Source: Echinicola marina
Lineage (GTDB): Bacteria; Bacteroidota; Bacteroidia; Cytophagales; Cyclobacteriaceae
NCBI RefSeq assembly: GCF_020463795.1
Contig: NZ_CP080025.1
Span: 995,001-1,059,000 of the forward strand
Length of the DNA stretch: 64,000 bases
Direction of reading: 5' to 3'
Part shown: in pieces, positions 1 through 10,292 of the stretch
Layout of the letters: each line of letters begins with the position of its first letter
Numbering within the stretch: the first letter of the stretch is position 1
Position numbers and translations under genes: made by a program
The notes under the pieces: model-generated
Database searches by the model: none
The model's input: the letters and a program-made list of their open reading frames with translations, nothing else
What the model was told of the DNA's origin: nothing

Positions 1-2805
1 GGCCGCAGTTTCAGCATAAAGTCCAGTAGCGTTACCAAAGCCCATATCGTAGCTTATGATATCACCACCTTTTTGCATATCAATCAAGAAACTGAAAGAC
101 AAGCCTTTATAGCTAAAGGTGTTATTGATACCACCAATCCAATCAGGTTGGATATTCCCAATGATTTCATTGGTAGACTCAGTTCTCAAATATTTACCAT
201 CAGCCCCAACTACTTTTTGACCGGTTGCTTCATCATAAACATAGTCAGTACCGGTAATTGTACCATAAGGCTGTCCTTTTCTGGCATTAATGGCAGTAGA
301 CCAAGCAGAATAAATCAATAGATTCTCTCCTCCTTCATAAAGTGAAACAACCTTGTTTCTATTTCTTGCCCAGTTTACATTAACTCTCCAAGTGAAATCC
401 TGTGTTTGAACTGGTACACCAAATACGCTGGCCTCAATACCCTTGTTCTCCATTTCACCAGCATTAACATACTTGTAATTAAAACCTGTAGCCGAAGAAA
501 TTTCCGCTGGAACTATCTGATCAATGGTATTCTTCTGATAGAAAGATAGATCTGCACCCACTCTATTGTTCAAGAAGTTTACTTCCAAACCAACTTCCAT
601 TTCATTGGTTTTCTCTGGCAATAAGGCTGGATTATTATAGGTATCAGGCGTGTAGAACAATGGCACACCGTCAAATGGAGTAGCTGCGCTAAAAGTATTC
701 AACACACTATAAGGTGCCGCATCTCCACGTACACTGGCATAACCCATTCTTAATTTACCAAAGCTCAATACAGAACTTTCCATCAATTCACTGAACACAA
801 AGCTACCAGCCACAGATGGGTAGAAGTAACTATTATTTCCTTCAGGCAAAGTAGATGACTGATCAATCCTACCTGTAGCATCCAAATACAAGTAATCCAT
901 ATAACCTAGGGTTACTTGTCCATAATAACCATATTTTCTGTGGTGAGAATCATGTTCTGTTGGTGGCTCTAGCGCATTCACAGAGTTACCCAAAGAGTAA
1001 ATACCAGGGTTCACCAAACCACCATTTGTACTTGCTCTCGTCCAAATAACCTTTGTATTCCTTACATTAAAACCTAATAGACCTGTCAAAGACAATGACT
1101 CATTAAGGTTTTTATCAAATGACAGGATAAAGTCACTGTTATACTGCTCAAATGTTCTTTGGTACTTAGTGTAGCTTGACTGATCCAAACTTCCTACCGC
1201 CATGCGCTCTTCCTGAAGATCAGAATAAGAATCAATACCTACTCTACCCATGGCCTTCAACCAATCAGTAATTTCATAAGTAGCCTGGAACTTACCGAAG
1301 AACCTATTACGCTTATCATTCTGATAATTCTCATACAAAGTCCAGTAAGGGTTATCAAAGAAATAAGGGGAAGTATCACCAAAGCCGTGAGGATTCCAAG
1401 TAATATTCTTACCTGTTTGCTTATAGGCCATTTCCTGTGCTTTAAGATCAACGTTGGTACCGAACCATTGGCGCAAGCCTTGAAGTACGTTTTTACCATC
1501 ATAACCCGTACCATATCGCCCTTTACCTTCTACTCTGGTATAAGTTGCTTTACCATCGATAGTAAGACGGTCACTCAAATTATATGAAGCGTGCATATCC
1601 ACCACGTTTCTCTTCACATTACTGTTTGGGAGGACACCAGAACGATCATCGTTTGTATATCCAAAACGAACAGATCCTTTTTCATTACTACCGGATAATC
1701 CGACATTGGTGATATTTCCTACACCTGTTTGGAAAATATAATCAGGACCATTCTTAGCAGCCACCCAAGGGCTTGGCGTCATATAGGTATCTAGCTCAGG
1801 ATAGAAAGACTCCCATCCATAAACCAATAGGTCTTCATCAAAAGCAGCTCCAAAAGAAGCATCTTCACCAGCAGGAACTTCAAGATCCAATGTTCCATCA
1901 CCATTTACATCGGTATCATAAAACCCACCGGTCTCACCATAATAAGGCCCATATCCCTGACCATATTTATTTTGGTATTTAGGGAAAGTGCTTTTATCCA
2001 CCACACTGAAATTGGTAGAGTGACTTAAAGAAACTCCCATACCTTTCTTTTTACCAGCTCCTTTTTTGGTAGTAATCATGATTACACCATTTACCGCATC
2101 AGAACCGTAAAGAGCAGCTGCAGTAGCACCTTTCAAAACGGAAATAGACTCGATAGTCTCTGGGTCAATATCTGAAGCAGCATTACCATAATCATAACCT
2201 CCACTACCAATAGCTTGGTCTGTTGTATTGATATTAGAGTTACTGATCGGCACGCCGTCTACAACAAACAATGCTTGGTTATTACCAGTAAATGAGTTTG
2301 AACCTCTAATAACTGCATTAACAGATCCACCTAGGGAGTTACTTTTCTTAACACTAAGACCAGCAACTTTACCTGATAGAGAACTTATAAAACTTGATTC
2401 TTTAGCTTTGGCAATTTCATCACCTTTTACTTCCTGTACAGAATAACCAAGTGACCTTTCCTCCCTCTGGATACCCAAGGCAGTTACCACCACTTCAGAA
2501 AGTTCCTCAGCATCAGAAGCCATGGCCACATCAACGATCGATCTGCCCTCGATAGCTACGTTCTGAGTAGTCATTCCTATAAATGAGAAGATCAATACTT
2601 CTCCATTTTCTGGTAAATCTAACATGTATTTACCATCCAAATCCGTGACCGTACCCTTGGAGGTACCTTTCACGAGAATACTTACACCTGGGATCGGCTC
2701 TCCATTATCTGCTGAAGTAACCGTCCCTTTTACTGATGATGTCTGTGCAAAAGAATATTGCAAAAACATACATAGCAAGAGGGCTAATTGTACACTTTTC
2801 TTCAT
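1..2805 (-). CDS. SusC/RagA-family TonB-dependent outer-membrane receptor (3' end cut by window)
   Basis: About 935 residues are visible from the ATG at 2803-2805; the frame stays open to base 1, so the C-terminal strands and stop lie outside. The protein starts with a signal peptide (MKKSVQLALLL, Ala-Gln cleavage near residue 21), then a carboxypeptidase-regulatory-like domain (about 25-110), the SusC-type linker ELSEVVVTALGI with REERSLGYS, a plug domain and the barrel. The SusC family imports glycans or peptides with a lid lipoprotein, SusD, powered by TonB. Its own SusD would lie beyond base 1. It is clearly paralogous to the receptor at 5155-8424, most strongly over the first 110 residues, including the bases just before the start. 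The substrate cannot be read from the sequence. Confidence 0.95.
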   Translation of the reverse strand, partial: MKKSVQLALLLCMFLQYSFAQTSSVKGTVTSADNGEPIPGVSILVKGTSKGTVTDLDGKYMLDLPENGEVLIFSFIGMTTQNVAIEGRSIVDVAMASDAEELSEVVVTALGIQREERSLGYSVQEVKGDEIAKAKESSFISSLSGKVAGLSVKKSNSLGGSVNAVIRGSNSFTGNNQALFVVDGVPISNSNINTTDQAIGSGGYDYGNAASDIDPETIESISVLKGATAAALYGSDAVNGVIMITTKKGAGKKKGMGVSLSHSTNFSVVDKSTFPKYQNKYGQGYGPYYGETGGFYDTDVNGDGTLDLEVPAGEDASFGAAFDEDLLVYGWESFYPELDTYMTPSPWVAAKNGPDYIFQTGVGNITNVGLSGSNEKGSVRFGYTNDDRSGVLPNSNVKRNVVDMHASYNLSDRLTIDGKATYTRVEGKGRYGTGYDGKNVLQGLRQWFGTNVDLKAQEMAYKQTGKNITWNPHGFGDTSPYFFDNPYWTLYENYQNDKRNRFFGKFQATYEITDWLKAMGRVGIDSYSDLQEERMAVGSLDQSSYTKYQRTFEQYNSDFILSFDKNLNESLSLTGLLGFNVRNTKVIWTRASTNGGLVNPGIYSLGNSVNALEPPTEHDSHHRKYGYYGQVTLGYMDYLYLDATGRIDQSSTLPEGNNSYFYPSVAGSFVFSELMESSVLSFGKLRMGYASVRGDAAPYSVLNTFSAATPFDGVPLFYTPDTYNNPALLPEKTNEMEVGLEVNFLNNRVGADLSFYQKNTIDQIVPAEISSATGFNYKYVNAGEMENKGIEASVFGVPVQTQDFTWRVNVNWARNRNKVVSLYEGGENLLIYSAWSTAINARKGQPYGTITGTDYVYDEATGQKVVGADGKYLRTESTNEIIGNIQPDWIGGINNTFSYKGLSFSFLIDMQKGGDIISYDMGFGNATGLYAETAA

Positions 2806-3574
2806 ATGCGGTTGATTTGATTTTGATGCAAAGTATACAGCCTCATCAAAAAAAAAAACTTTAAGAATTTTTAACATAAAAATAACACTAGGAAACTAAT
2901 CATCAACCATCTGGTTTTCAGCTATTTAAGTGAGTAAATATTTTTTCAAAAAAAATTGACCTATTTCAATATACCATATGACTATTGCAACAGACCAAAC
3001 CAACATAAAAACTCACTTATCACCATATATTTAGAGCACATATTTCAATTTCACCTAATTTAATTACACTTTGAACATAAAAACTAAATTTTAATTCCAA
3101 AGTTTCCAGTTTATAATTTTGTACTGACTAATCAATTAAAAGTTTCATTCTAAGCCCATATTACCACCCATCAAATTCAGAATTTTATTTTGTTTTTGAC
3201 GATTTTTTAAAATCTACACATTTTATTTAAACACTTACAAATTCGTAAAAAATAAAGCCTTTTGATTAGCAAAATCTCCCAAAAAAGTAATGGTATTCAA
3301 AGTTTTTACATGGATACCTATCAAATTATTTGAATTCTCTATTTTTCATTATTCTAGAATAATTCAAATTCACGGTATTAAAATCCAATATTTAAACCAA
3401 GGGCATAATTGATTTTGCGCTTAGATCTATAGAACACTTCTAAAAGCCCTTTTTATTCAGAAAACTTTTAAGTAAGCCATCTAAAACCATATCTTACTAA
3501 TAACAGGTTTTCATTAATATAGCCATCCGCCGTCGCGGATGGCTATAAATAAATCTCCTATTTTTTTAAATCAC
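2806..3574. other. AT-rich intergenic region between SusD and the truncated SusC
   Basis: A gene-free stretch of about 770 bases, very AT-rich. Apart from the hairpin at 3519-3546 I see no coding frame or RNA gene. It should hold the promoter of the truncated SusC near 2806-2900, but I cannot assign a clean TAnnTTTG box; the closest string, TATACTTTG on the minus strand near 2832-2840, has one extra spacer base. Confidence 0.5.
3519..3546 (-). terminator. Strong hairpin downstream of SusD
   Basis: Perfect 12-bp inverted repeat: ATAGCCATCCGC (3519-3530), 4-base loop, GCGGATGGCTAT (3535-3546). It lies 28 bases after the susD stop. On the minus strand no long T-run follows, so it may be a factor-independent terminator of poor form or a 3'-end stabilising hairpin. 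Confidence 0.6.
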
Positions 3575-5140
3575 TCAATCAATATCCCACCATAGTTTTG
3601 AATTCAGCGCATCGCCATTGGTTAACCTACTTACAGCTTGCCCTCTGTTATCCCCATTTAAGGTTCGCTCAAAATCTGGATATTGTAACCTAAAAGGCAA
3701 ATCAGTCAGTCCTTCCACCAATGATGTGAATGTATAATCAAACTTAGCACCAGGCTCAGGTATCACACTGAATTCAGTACCTGGCATGATCAGGGTCTTG
3801 GGATAACCCGTACGCCTATATTCTTGCCAAGCAGTATGGGCATCCATATATAGGGCAATGTACTTTTGAGTCAATACCGTCTCTTCGCTAGCGGGAGGCA
3901 ATGCAGCAATATAAGCCGCCACTGCATCCGGTTCCACTCCCCATTTTTGCATGGAGGCCCTAACACCATTTTCATAATGGGTCTGATCCCAACCATTTAA
4001 CTCGCTGAGAATAAAAGAAACCTCGGCAAACTCCATCAGAGATTGTGTAAAATCAGGTGTATTGATGATCTTATCCCCTGGAAAACTCTCCCAAACAAAA
4101 AGCTGAGACTGAGTAGAACTCTCATTGACCGGCATCCCCACATAAACACCATCCCTGTTTACACCAGCATACTGCTCAATCCTTGGATCACGTATTCCAA
4201 GAAATGGATTAGACGTAATATCATTAAGATCATGATCAAACAAATTATTACCCAGCAGCAACTGACAGAAGGGATGGGAAACTGCAAAGTCGGTTCGATT
4301 ACTCACATTGAAAGCCCGATAAAAGGGCCCTGCATTTACATCTGCCGCCTCATAAATGAAACTAGCATTATCTTCCACAGAGGCAAACACCCCTCTGGAA
4401 ATCGCATCTGCAATATGTGTATTTGCCAAAGTTGGATTTATTCCTCTTATTTTCAAGGCGACCCTTAACCTAAGAGAATTGGCAAATTTCTTCCATTTGG
4501 CCATGTCCCCTCCATATATAACATCTGCAGACACACCATCATCATTGACATCAATCATCGCTTCTGCCTCATCCAGCTCATTCAATATATCAGCATAGAT
4601 CTTATCCTGAGTCGCATAAACCGGCGCTAAAATCTCCGCTTCCACATCTGCCATTTGCAATGCCTGAAAATCAGGATCATCAGATCCGAATGAATAATAT
4701 GGAATATCTCCCCAAGTATCTGCCATCACATTAAAGGTCCAAGACATTAAAATCCTGGCCACCGCTATTTGATTGGCATTAGAACCATACTGGCTATTTT
4801 CCACCCGAGTTTCCTCATCAGTATTGAGTTGAATCACTTTTCTGAGATCCTCTAAGTTGGCATAGAAATCTTCCCATGTCTCTCTTTGGGACTCCCTGTA
4901 CACATACCTGTCTTCATCTGCATAGGCAGTCTGTGTCCAGAACTGCACCGTCACCAAAGTAAACCTACCTTGAAACCATTCATCATAAAAATCATCCATC
5001 ATCTTTTTGGTCGCATCGTTTAGCAAACCTGATGCTGGTGGATCTGTCACCTCATTGGGATTATTTTCATAATCCAAGCTACATGCAACGACCAAGGTCG
5101 TTATACCTAATATATATATTATTGATTTTAAGCTTTTCAT
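3575..5140 (-). CDS. SusD/RagB-family nutrient-binding outer-membrane lipoprotein (SusD-like_2 type)
   Basis: 521 residues with a lipoprotein signal (lipobox LVVAC, Cys20), so lipid-anchored at the cell surface. The body fits the SusD-like_2 family: an N-terminal helical TPR-like part with TVQFWTQTAYADEDRY and the conserved block KWKKFANSLRLRVALKIRG. SusD proteins cap the SusC barrel and capture the substrate. It begins 14 bases after the SusC stop at 5155, so the two are co-transcribed and form one transporter. No glycoside hydrolase or sigma/anti-sigma pair accompanies them, so the ligand is open; SusD-like_2 members are often in loci without carbohydrate enzymes. Confidence 0.93.
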   Translation of the reverse strand: MKSLKSIIYILGITTLVVACSLDYENNPNEVTDPPASGLLNDATKKMMDDFYDEWFQGRFTLVTVQFWTQTAYADEDRYVYRESQRETWEDFYANLEDLRKVIQLNTDEETRVENSQYGSNANQIAVARILMSWTFNVMADTWGDIPYYSFGSDDPDFQALQMADVEAEILAPVYATQDKIYADILNELDEAEAMIDVNDDGVSADVIYGGDMAKWKKFANSLRLRVALKIRGINPTLANTHIADAISRGVFASVEDNASFIYEAADVNAGPFYRAFNVSNRTDFAVSHPFCQLLLGNNLFDHDLNDITSNPFLGIRDPRIEQYAGVNRDGVYVGMPVNESSTQSQLFVWESFPGDKIINTPDFTQSLMEFAEVSFILSELNGWDQTHYENGVRASMQKWGVEPDAVAAYIAALPPASEETVLTQKYIALYMDAHTAWQEYRRTGYPKTLIMPGTEFSVIPEPGAKFDYTFTSLVEGLTDLPFRLQYPDFERTLNGDNRGQAVSRLTNGDALNSKLWWDID

Positions 5141-5154
5141 AATACTTTAAGTGT

Positions 5155-8100
5155 TTATAGTCCGATATCCAACTTAAATCCATATGTCCTTGAGGTAGGC
5201 ATAAAGGCCCCCTCAATACCTTGAATATTTCCAGAACCATTGACGGCGATTTCAGGATCTAATCCTTTATAATCCAAACCAAAGGTCCAGAGATTCCTTC
5301 CATATGCCGAAAGTCTTAATGACCTGACCAAAGGCACAGAACTCATATCGAAATTATACCCCAAGGCCAATTCCCTGACTTTGATATAATCAGCATCAAA
5401 CACGCTTTGTGCACTTGGCATTCCAAAGCCATGATAATGTCTTGCCGCCCAAGCCTGTCCCTCTACATAGGTTTCATTGGGAGCCGTATTTGACACAGTA
5501 TAAGTACCATCCTCATTAAATTCAACATCACCGGTCACACCGTCTAACTTAATACCACCTCCTTCAGCAACTGGGGAACGAATTTCATTGCCTTGGTCAT
5601 TTACACCTGCAGTAGGCTCCCATACGCCTGAATAATGCCCCCACATATGGGAAACAGAATAGAATTTACCGCCCCGTTGAATATCAAGCAGCACACTTAA
5701 ATCAAAACCACCATAAGTAAAATAATTTCGGATCCCCATATTATAGTCAGGCATAACAGACCCAAGTGGTACCAAATTGGGGGTCCTAGCCCAATAACCA
5801 TTGTCTTGAACTACTCTATTACCATCATCATCATACAAGAAATCATAGCCCCAAAGCTGCCCATATCTTTCTCCAACAGAAGCCCTCAAGGTCACCCCAC
5901 TAAAAGGTGCCACACCTATATCCATGGCCTCAATCCCCTCAATAATACTCTTCACTTCATTATCTACCTTGGTATAGTTCACCGTAATATCCCAGCTAAA
6001 ATCGCTGGTCCGAACCGGCGTACCGCGCAGCATCACCTCTATACCTTTATTGACAATCTCACCGGCATTGATAAACTTCGCCTTATACCCTGTCGATCTG
6101 GAAACTTCCAATGGAATGATTTGATCAGTAGTGACATTTTTGAAATAAGTCACATCAAAACCAAGCCTGTCATTCAGAACACTGGCTTCCAAGCCTATTT
6201 CCCATGTATCTGTATTTTCTGGCTTCAAATTGCTGTTCAAAAATTCTTCGGGTGTAAAAACCCTGGGCAAACTTTGGAAAGTACCATCCTCATTAAACTG
6301 GTAGGTATTGATCACCCTGTAAGGGTCAGTATCTTTGGATACCCTGGCAGCCCCTAAACGCAACTTACCATAACTCAACCATGACAGGTTCAATCTCTCA
6401 GAAAACAAAAAACTCACTGAACCTGAAGGATAGAAATAAGAATTATTGCCCTCTGGAAGGGTGGTAGACCAGTCATTTCTTGCCGTCAAATCCAAATACA
6501 ACATATCCATAAAGCCCAAACTGGCTGTAGCAAAAATACTGTTAATCCCTTTCCTGGTTGTTTGATCATTTACCAAAACTGCCCCAGCAGAATTCAACAA
6601 ATTATAGACTTTGGCCACTACAAGTCCACCTGATGTCTCACCTCTATTTAGATGGAGCCTTTGTCTCATTTGATTCCCCCCAATCAAGGCGTTGATATGA
6701 AATTTCTCATTGATCCTCTTATCATAACCTAATGTCAGCTCATAATTATATTCATAATTGTTCCTTACCGCTTCGTAATAATAAGGCTGCGCTTGGGAGC
6801 CTACAGCGACTCTTTCCCTGTTATAAAACGAATACAAATCACCACTCACACGTCCACTTAAATTCAAGCCTTCCATTATCTCATAGGTCAAGCCTAAATT
6901 ACCATAGAACCTATCTCTTTCATCATCTGAAAAGTTTTCATAGGCGGCCCAGTAATGGTTATCTGAGTAATGAGGGGTAGGATCATCCCACGCATTTCTA
7001 TTCCAAGAGCGCTGTGTCCCATCATTATTGAGGTATTTTTTTGAGCGCCCAAAATCAATCTGCCTTTGTGTCCACTGAAAAAGTGTCTGCCCCAGCGTAT
7101 TTCCATATGGCTGATCTGAAGCGGGATACCCCAATAGCGGCCTTCCCTTGGTGCTGGTCCTCACAAAATTCAAAGTGGAATTGGCACTCAGTTTATCCAA
7201 TATTTTGGTCTTGCCACTCAGGGAAAAATTATTCTTGAGCATATTTGAACCAGGCAAAGTACCCGTGGTTTTGGTATTTGAATAACCAAAGCGGACGGCT
7301 GAATTGCTATTGGAACTGGAGACTGCCACAGAATTCACATAGGACACACCAGTCTCAAAAAAGTCACGGACATCATTTTCAGGACTCACCCAAGGCCGTG
7401 GATTTAGATAATCCTCAGGATAATCTTCACTGAATGCATCCCAATGCAAAACAGACACATCCGGATTATACCTTGGGCCCCAGCTTTCATCAATCCCATA
7501 CTGAACTATCTTATAATCCGTACCGTTAATATTGGCTACTTCAAAACCATCAACACCACCATCCTCATCACTTATGACGGCTCCACCACCATATTTCGTT
7601 TGAAGATCTGGCATTAAATAAACACTCTCAAAGTTTACTGATGAACTTACATCCACGCTAAAGGCCTCTTTACCGGGCACACCTCTTTTGGTGGTGATCA
7701 CCAAAACACCATTTGCTGCACGGGAGCCATAAAGTGCTGCTGCAGTCCCCTTAAGAACTGAAATACTTTCGATATCGTTGGGATTAAGGTCATTCAACAT
7801 ATTACCATAATCATACCCTCCGCTACCTTCCTGCATATTCTCATCATTGAAGTTAGAGTTATTGACAGGCAAACCGTCAATCACAATCAATGGCTGGTTT
7901 TCGCCAAAAAATGAACTGGCACCACGAATGGTAATCCGCTTCGATCCTCCCATATTGGTCGAAGAGTTTAACTGAACACCAGAAACACGACCTGAAAGAG
8001 AACTCAACACATCTGTCTGCTGAGACTTATTAAGCTCTTCTGAATCCACCTGCTGAACTGAATAACCTAAGGATGCCTTCTCCCTCGTAATACCCATTGC

Positions 8101-8424
8101 AGTAACGACAACTTCGGACAATTCCCTTGCATCGGATTCCATCACTACATCAATAACAGTCTGGTCACCTATAACAATTTCTTGTGAAGTCATACCTATA
8201 AATGAGAAGATCAGTACTTCTCCTCCTGATGGTATCTCCAAAGAATACATACCATCCAAATCTGTGATGGCCCCCTTAGAGGTGCCTTTCACCAGAATAC
8301 TTACGCCGGGAATCGGCTCTCCACTTTCAGCTGAAGTAACCGTTCCTTTTACTGAACCAGATTGTGCAAAAACAAATTGCACAACCAATCCCAGCAAGAG
8401 GGCTAATAGTACACTTTTTTTCAT
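5155..8424 (-). CDS. SusC/RagA-family TonB-linked outer-membrane receptor
   Basis: 1089 residues from MKKSVLLALLL. A longer frame opens at 8475 but its first 17 residues precede a good signal peptide, so the ATG at 8422-8424 is preferred. Domain order: signal peptide (1-20), carboxypeptidase-regulatory-like beta domain (about 24-110), SusC linker SEVVVTAMGITREKASLGYS, plug (about 115-260, with GSSRAANGVLVITTKRG-like end), and a 22-strand-type barrel closing on GFKLDIGL, a typical C-terminal beta-signal. It pairs with the SusD at 3575-5140. The first 110 residues are nearly the same as those of the receptor at 1-2805, while barrels differ, suggesting duplication with divergent substrate specificity. 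Confidence 0.95.
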   Translation of the reverse strand: MKKSVLLALLLGLVVQFVFAQSGSVKGTVTSAESGEPIPGVSILVKGTSKGAITDLDGMYSLEIPSGGEVLIFSFIGMTSQEIVIGDQTVIDVVMESDARELSEVVVTAMGITREKASLGYSVQQVDSEELNKSQQTDVLSSLSGRVSGVQLNSSTNMGGSKRITIRGASSFFGENQPLIVIDGLPVNNSNFNDENMQEGSGGYDYGNMLNDLNPNDIESISVLKGTAAALYGSRAANGVLVITTKRGVPGKEAFSVDVSSSVNFESVYLMPDLQTKYGGGAVISDEDGGVDGFEVANINGTDYKIVQYGIDESWGPRYNPDVSVLHWDAFSEDYPEDYLNPRPWVSPENDVRDFFETGVSYVNSVAVSSSNSNSAVRFGYSNTKTTGTLPGSNMLKNNFSLSGKTKILDKLSANSTLNFVRTSTKGRPLLGYPASDQPYGNTLGQTLFQWTQRQIDFGRSKKYLNNDGTQRSWNRNAWDDPTPHYSDNHYWAAYENFSDDERDRFYGNLGLTYEIMEGLNLSGRVSGDLYSFYNRERVAVGSQAQPYYYEAVRNNYEYNYELTLGYDKRINEKFHINALIGGNQMRQRLHLNRGETSGGLVVAKVYNLLNSAGAVLVNDQTTRKGINSIFATASLGFMDMLYLDLTARNDWSTTLPEGNNSYFYPSGSVSFLFSERLNLSWLSYGKLRLGAARVSKDTDPYRVINTYQFNEDGTFQSLPRVFTPEEFLNSNLKPENTDTWEIGLEASVLNDRLGFDVTYFKNVTTDQIIPLEVSRSTGYKAKFINAGEIVNKGIEVMLRGTPVRTSDFSWDITVNYTKVDNEVKSIIEGIEAMDIGVAPFSGVTLRASVGERYGQLWGYDFLYDDDGNRVVQDNGYWARTPNLVPLGSVMPDYNMGIRNYFTYGGFDLSVLLDIQRGGKFYSVSHMWGHYSGVWEPTAGVNDQGNEIRSPVAEGGGIKLDGVTGDVEFNEDGTYTVSNTAPNETYVEGQAWAARHYHGFGMPSAQSVFDADYIKVRELALGYNFDMSSVPLVRSLRLSAYGRNLWTFGLDYKGLDPEIAVNGSGNIQGIEGAFMPTSRTYGFKLDIGL

Positions 8425-9015
8425 ATGCGGTTGTTTATTTTGGTTTAATATTTTAGGAAGAAAAGCAAGCTTCACCCTAAATTACTCAGCAAGCATAACA
8501 TAACTCACTGTATATCATCAATTTAAAAAATTAAAACCATTATAAAAAGACTTTTGACCTATTCAAACATTATATATAACTTTAATTATAACAACTACTG
8601 ACACAAGCCAAACAAAACAATCAATCGTATCAATACATTTATAAAAATTTTATTTTACAAACACCCATCATTCATGATCAGAAAAAATAAATTCAAAAAA
8701 CAGGTAATCAATTACTTAAACACAATTCATTTTTTAAGTAAATCAACTCACAAAAATCATAAATCAAAATTTTATTACAAACACCATAAACTTACATTCG
8801 AATTTTCACATTATATAGTTATAACTATTCAAATATTTTATCAAACTTTATTTATTATATACTAAAATTTATCCATTAAAGATCTCGTAGGTATAATTCT
8901 CTGTTTTTCACACCCTTAACCACTATAAAATCCGACTTATATACAGCAAATACTAAAAATAAAGGGGAAGTGAAAATTAATTCACTCCCCCCTTATTTTC
9001 TTTTAGTGTTCGGGA
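8425..9015. other. AT-rich intergenic region upstream of SusC
   Basis: About 590 bases with extreme AT content. A 63-codon open frame at 8674-8865 is low-complexity (Lys/Asn/Ile/Phe/Tyr/His) and not credible as a gene. It contains the terminator of the gene at 9016 (8961-8996) and presumably the susC promoter next to 8424, which I cannot pinpoint. Confidence 0.5.
8961..8996 (-). terminator. Terminator of the beta-propeller lipoprotein gene
   Basis: On the minus strand AAGGGGGGAGTGAA and TTCACTTCCCCTT pair around an AATTAA-type loop with one bulged base, and the stem is followed by ATTTTTAG. It lies 20 bases after the stop of the gene at 9016. Confidence 0.7.
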
Positions 9016-9906
9016 TCAATAACTTAACTTATAAGCAGTCACCTTATTTTTCATAAATGTTGGAACCAACACTATTTGCTCCTTCTCAAGATAACCAATA
9101 TCTGCAGTATTGGCCCCAGCATCCTTTGTATCTAACAATTTTGTAGCCGACCCGTCTTGGACTATCCATATTTCTCCAATCCATCTGCTGGCAAGAAAAT
9201 CATTGTCCCCCAAAACAATCAGACCATCACCACCTGTGACTTCGCTATTAAGCACTTCTACAGCACCTCCTTCACTATACTTTTTGAGCCCAGCTCCATC
9301 CAAACTGTATAAAATACCATCGTCATCAAGCCGTAAACCATTAACACTCTTTTGCTCTGCTGCATACTCACTGATTTCACCCGCTTCCAAAACATGGATT
9401 TTACCTGTCTCCATATCTGAAAAGTAAACCTTCCCTCCATAAACATCGACATCATTCAGAAAACCGGCTCCCTCCACGGCATAGCGATGCGCTATTTCTG
9501 CCTTTTCAATATCAATTTCTACCAACTCATCAATATTGGTCACATATAACTTACCCTCAAGGATGCCCATGCCTTTTGGAGCATCTATTCCGGCCACCCA
9601 TTCCTTCTCTTCAATCTCCCCATTCTTATTGATAATGGAGATAAAGCCAACACCATCTTTTTCCCTCGGATCACCTGCAATATTGGACACATAAATGATT
9701 CCTGTATCCTCATCGACCAAAACCGATTCGCATGTAGTAAGTTCTTCGGGAGTCTCCCATAAAAGCGTCAGGCTAGGCTCTACCTTCTCCTCCTCAACTT
9801 CCACCAGGGTTTCTTCCTCAGCCACTTTTTTACTTTCTCCTCCACAGTTCCAAAACAGAACTGGAGATAGCATCATCATAATCAGAAAATTGTTCGTTTT
9901 TTTCAT
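9016..9906 (-). CDS. SMP-30/gluconolactonase-like beta-propeller lipoprotein
   Basis: 296 residues from MKKTNN; an ATG two codons upstream (9912) is equally possible. It has a lipoprotein signal with Cys21 (LFWNCGG), then an acidic linker (EEETLVEVEEEKVEP) and repeated propeller-type blades such as GIIYVSNIAG, GKLYVTNIDE, GKVYFSDMETG and GILYSLDGAG. This pattern resembles the SMP-30/Gluconolaconase/LRE-like family, which binds a divalent metal and may hydrolyse lactones, but a catalytic set cannot be confirmed by eye. It is monocistronic with its own terminator. A surface or periplasmic binding role is as likely as an enzymatic one. Confidence 0.75.
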   Translation of the reverse strand: MKKTNNFLIMMMLSPVLFWNCGGESKKVAEEETLVEVEEEKVEPSLTLLWETPEELTTCESVLVDEDTGIIYVSNIAGDPREKDGVGFISIINKNGEIEEKEWVAGIDAPKGMGILEGKLYVTNIDELVEIDIEKAEIAHRYAVEGAGFLNDVDVYGGKVYFSDMETGKIHVLEAGEISEYAAEQKSVNGLRLDDDGILYSLDGAGLKKYSEGGAVEVLNSEVTGGDGLIVLGDNDFLASRWIGEIWIVQDGSATKLLDTKDAGANTADIGYLEKEQIVLVPTFMKNKVTAYKLSY

Positions 9907-10292
9907 GGTCACATTGAACTTTATTGGTTATAACATTAAAAATACTAAAATAAACTTAGTGAAAATAATCACCTACTAACATGCTTATTGCATAAAATAC
10001 TTTATCATGGAACAAATTAACACCTCTAACAACTTAGAAAAACCTTCCTCCCACACTTTCTCCTCAGAATTTTAAGCAATCCATGAAAATCACTTGCTAT
10101 ATCCGAAATGACTTAGCATATTTAATCTTAGTATTGGCCGTGCGGCATTTAACATTTTATACCTACCCAAAATCCCTGTAATTTTAACTTCAAAACACTG
10201 TTACAGCCACGTCCCAAGGAACATAAATTAACCTAAAGCAATAATTCCCCACCAATTGACACCATCCTTTTAATAAATTTAAACTTCCATAT
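9907..10292. other. Divergent intergenic region, no gene seen
   Basis: About 385 bases between the divergent lipoprotein gene and the dipeptidase gene. It must contain both promoters. I see no clear -7 box, RNA gene or repeat. Confidence 0.4.

Noticed and set aside
5806-6357. 183-codon frame antisense to SusC
   Set aside because: Shadow of the receptor gene; no signal, domain or promoter.
8674-8865. 63-codon gene in the AT-rich gap
   Set aside because: Composition is low-complexity (Lys, Asn, Ile, Phe, Tyr, His) as expected from random AT-rich sequence.
1-9015. Classical polysaccharide utilization locus
   Set aside because: SusC/SusD are present but no glycoside hydrolase, lyase or regulator is seen within the window; the sulfatase at 59086 is over 50 kb away.
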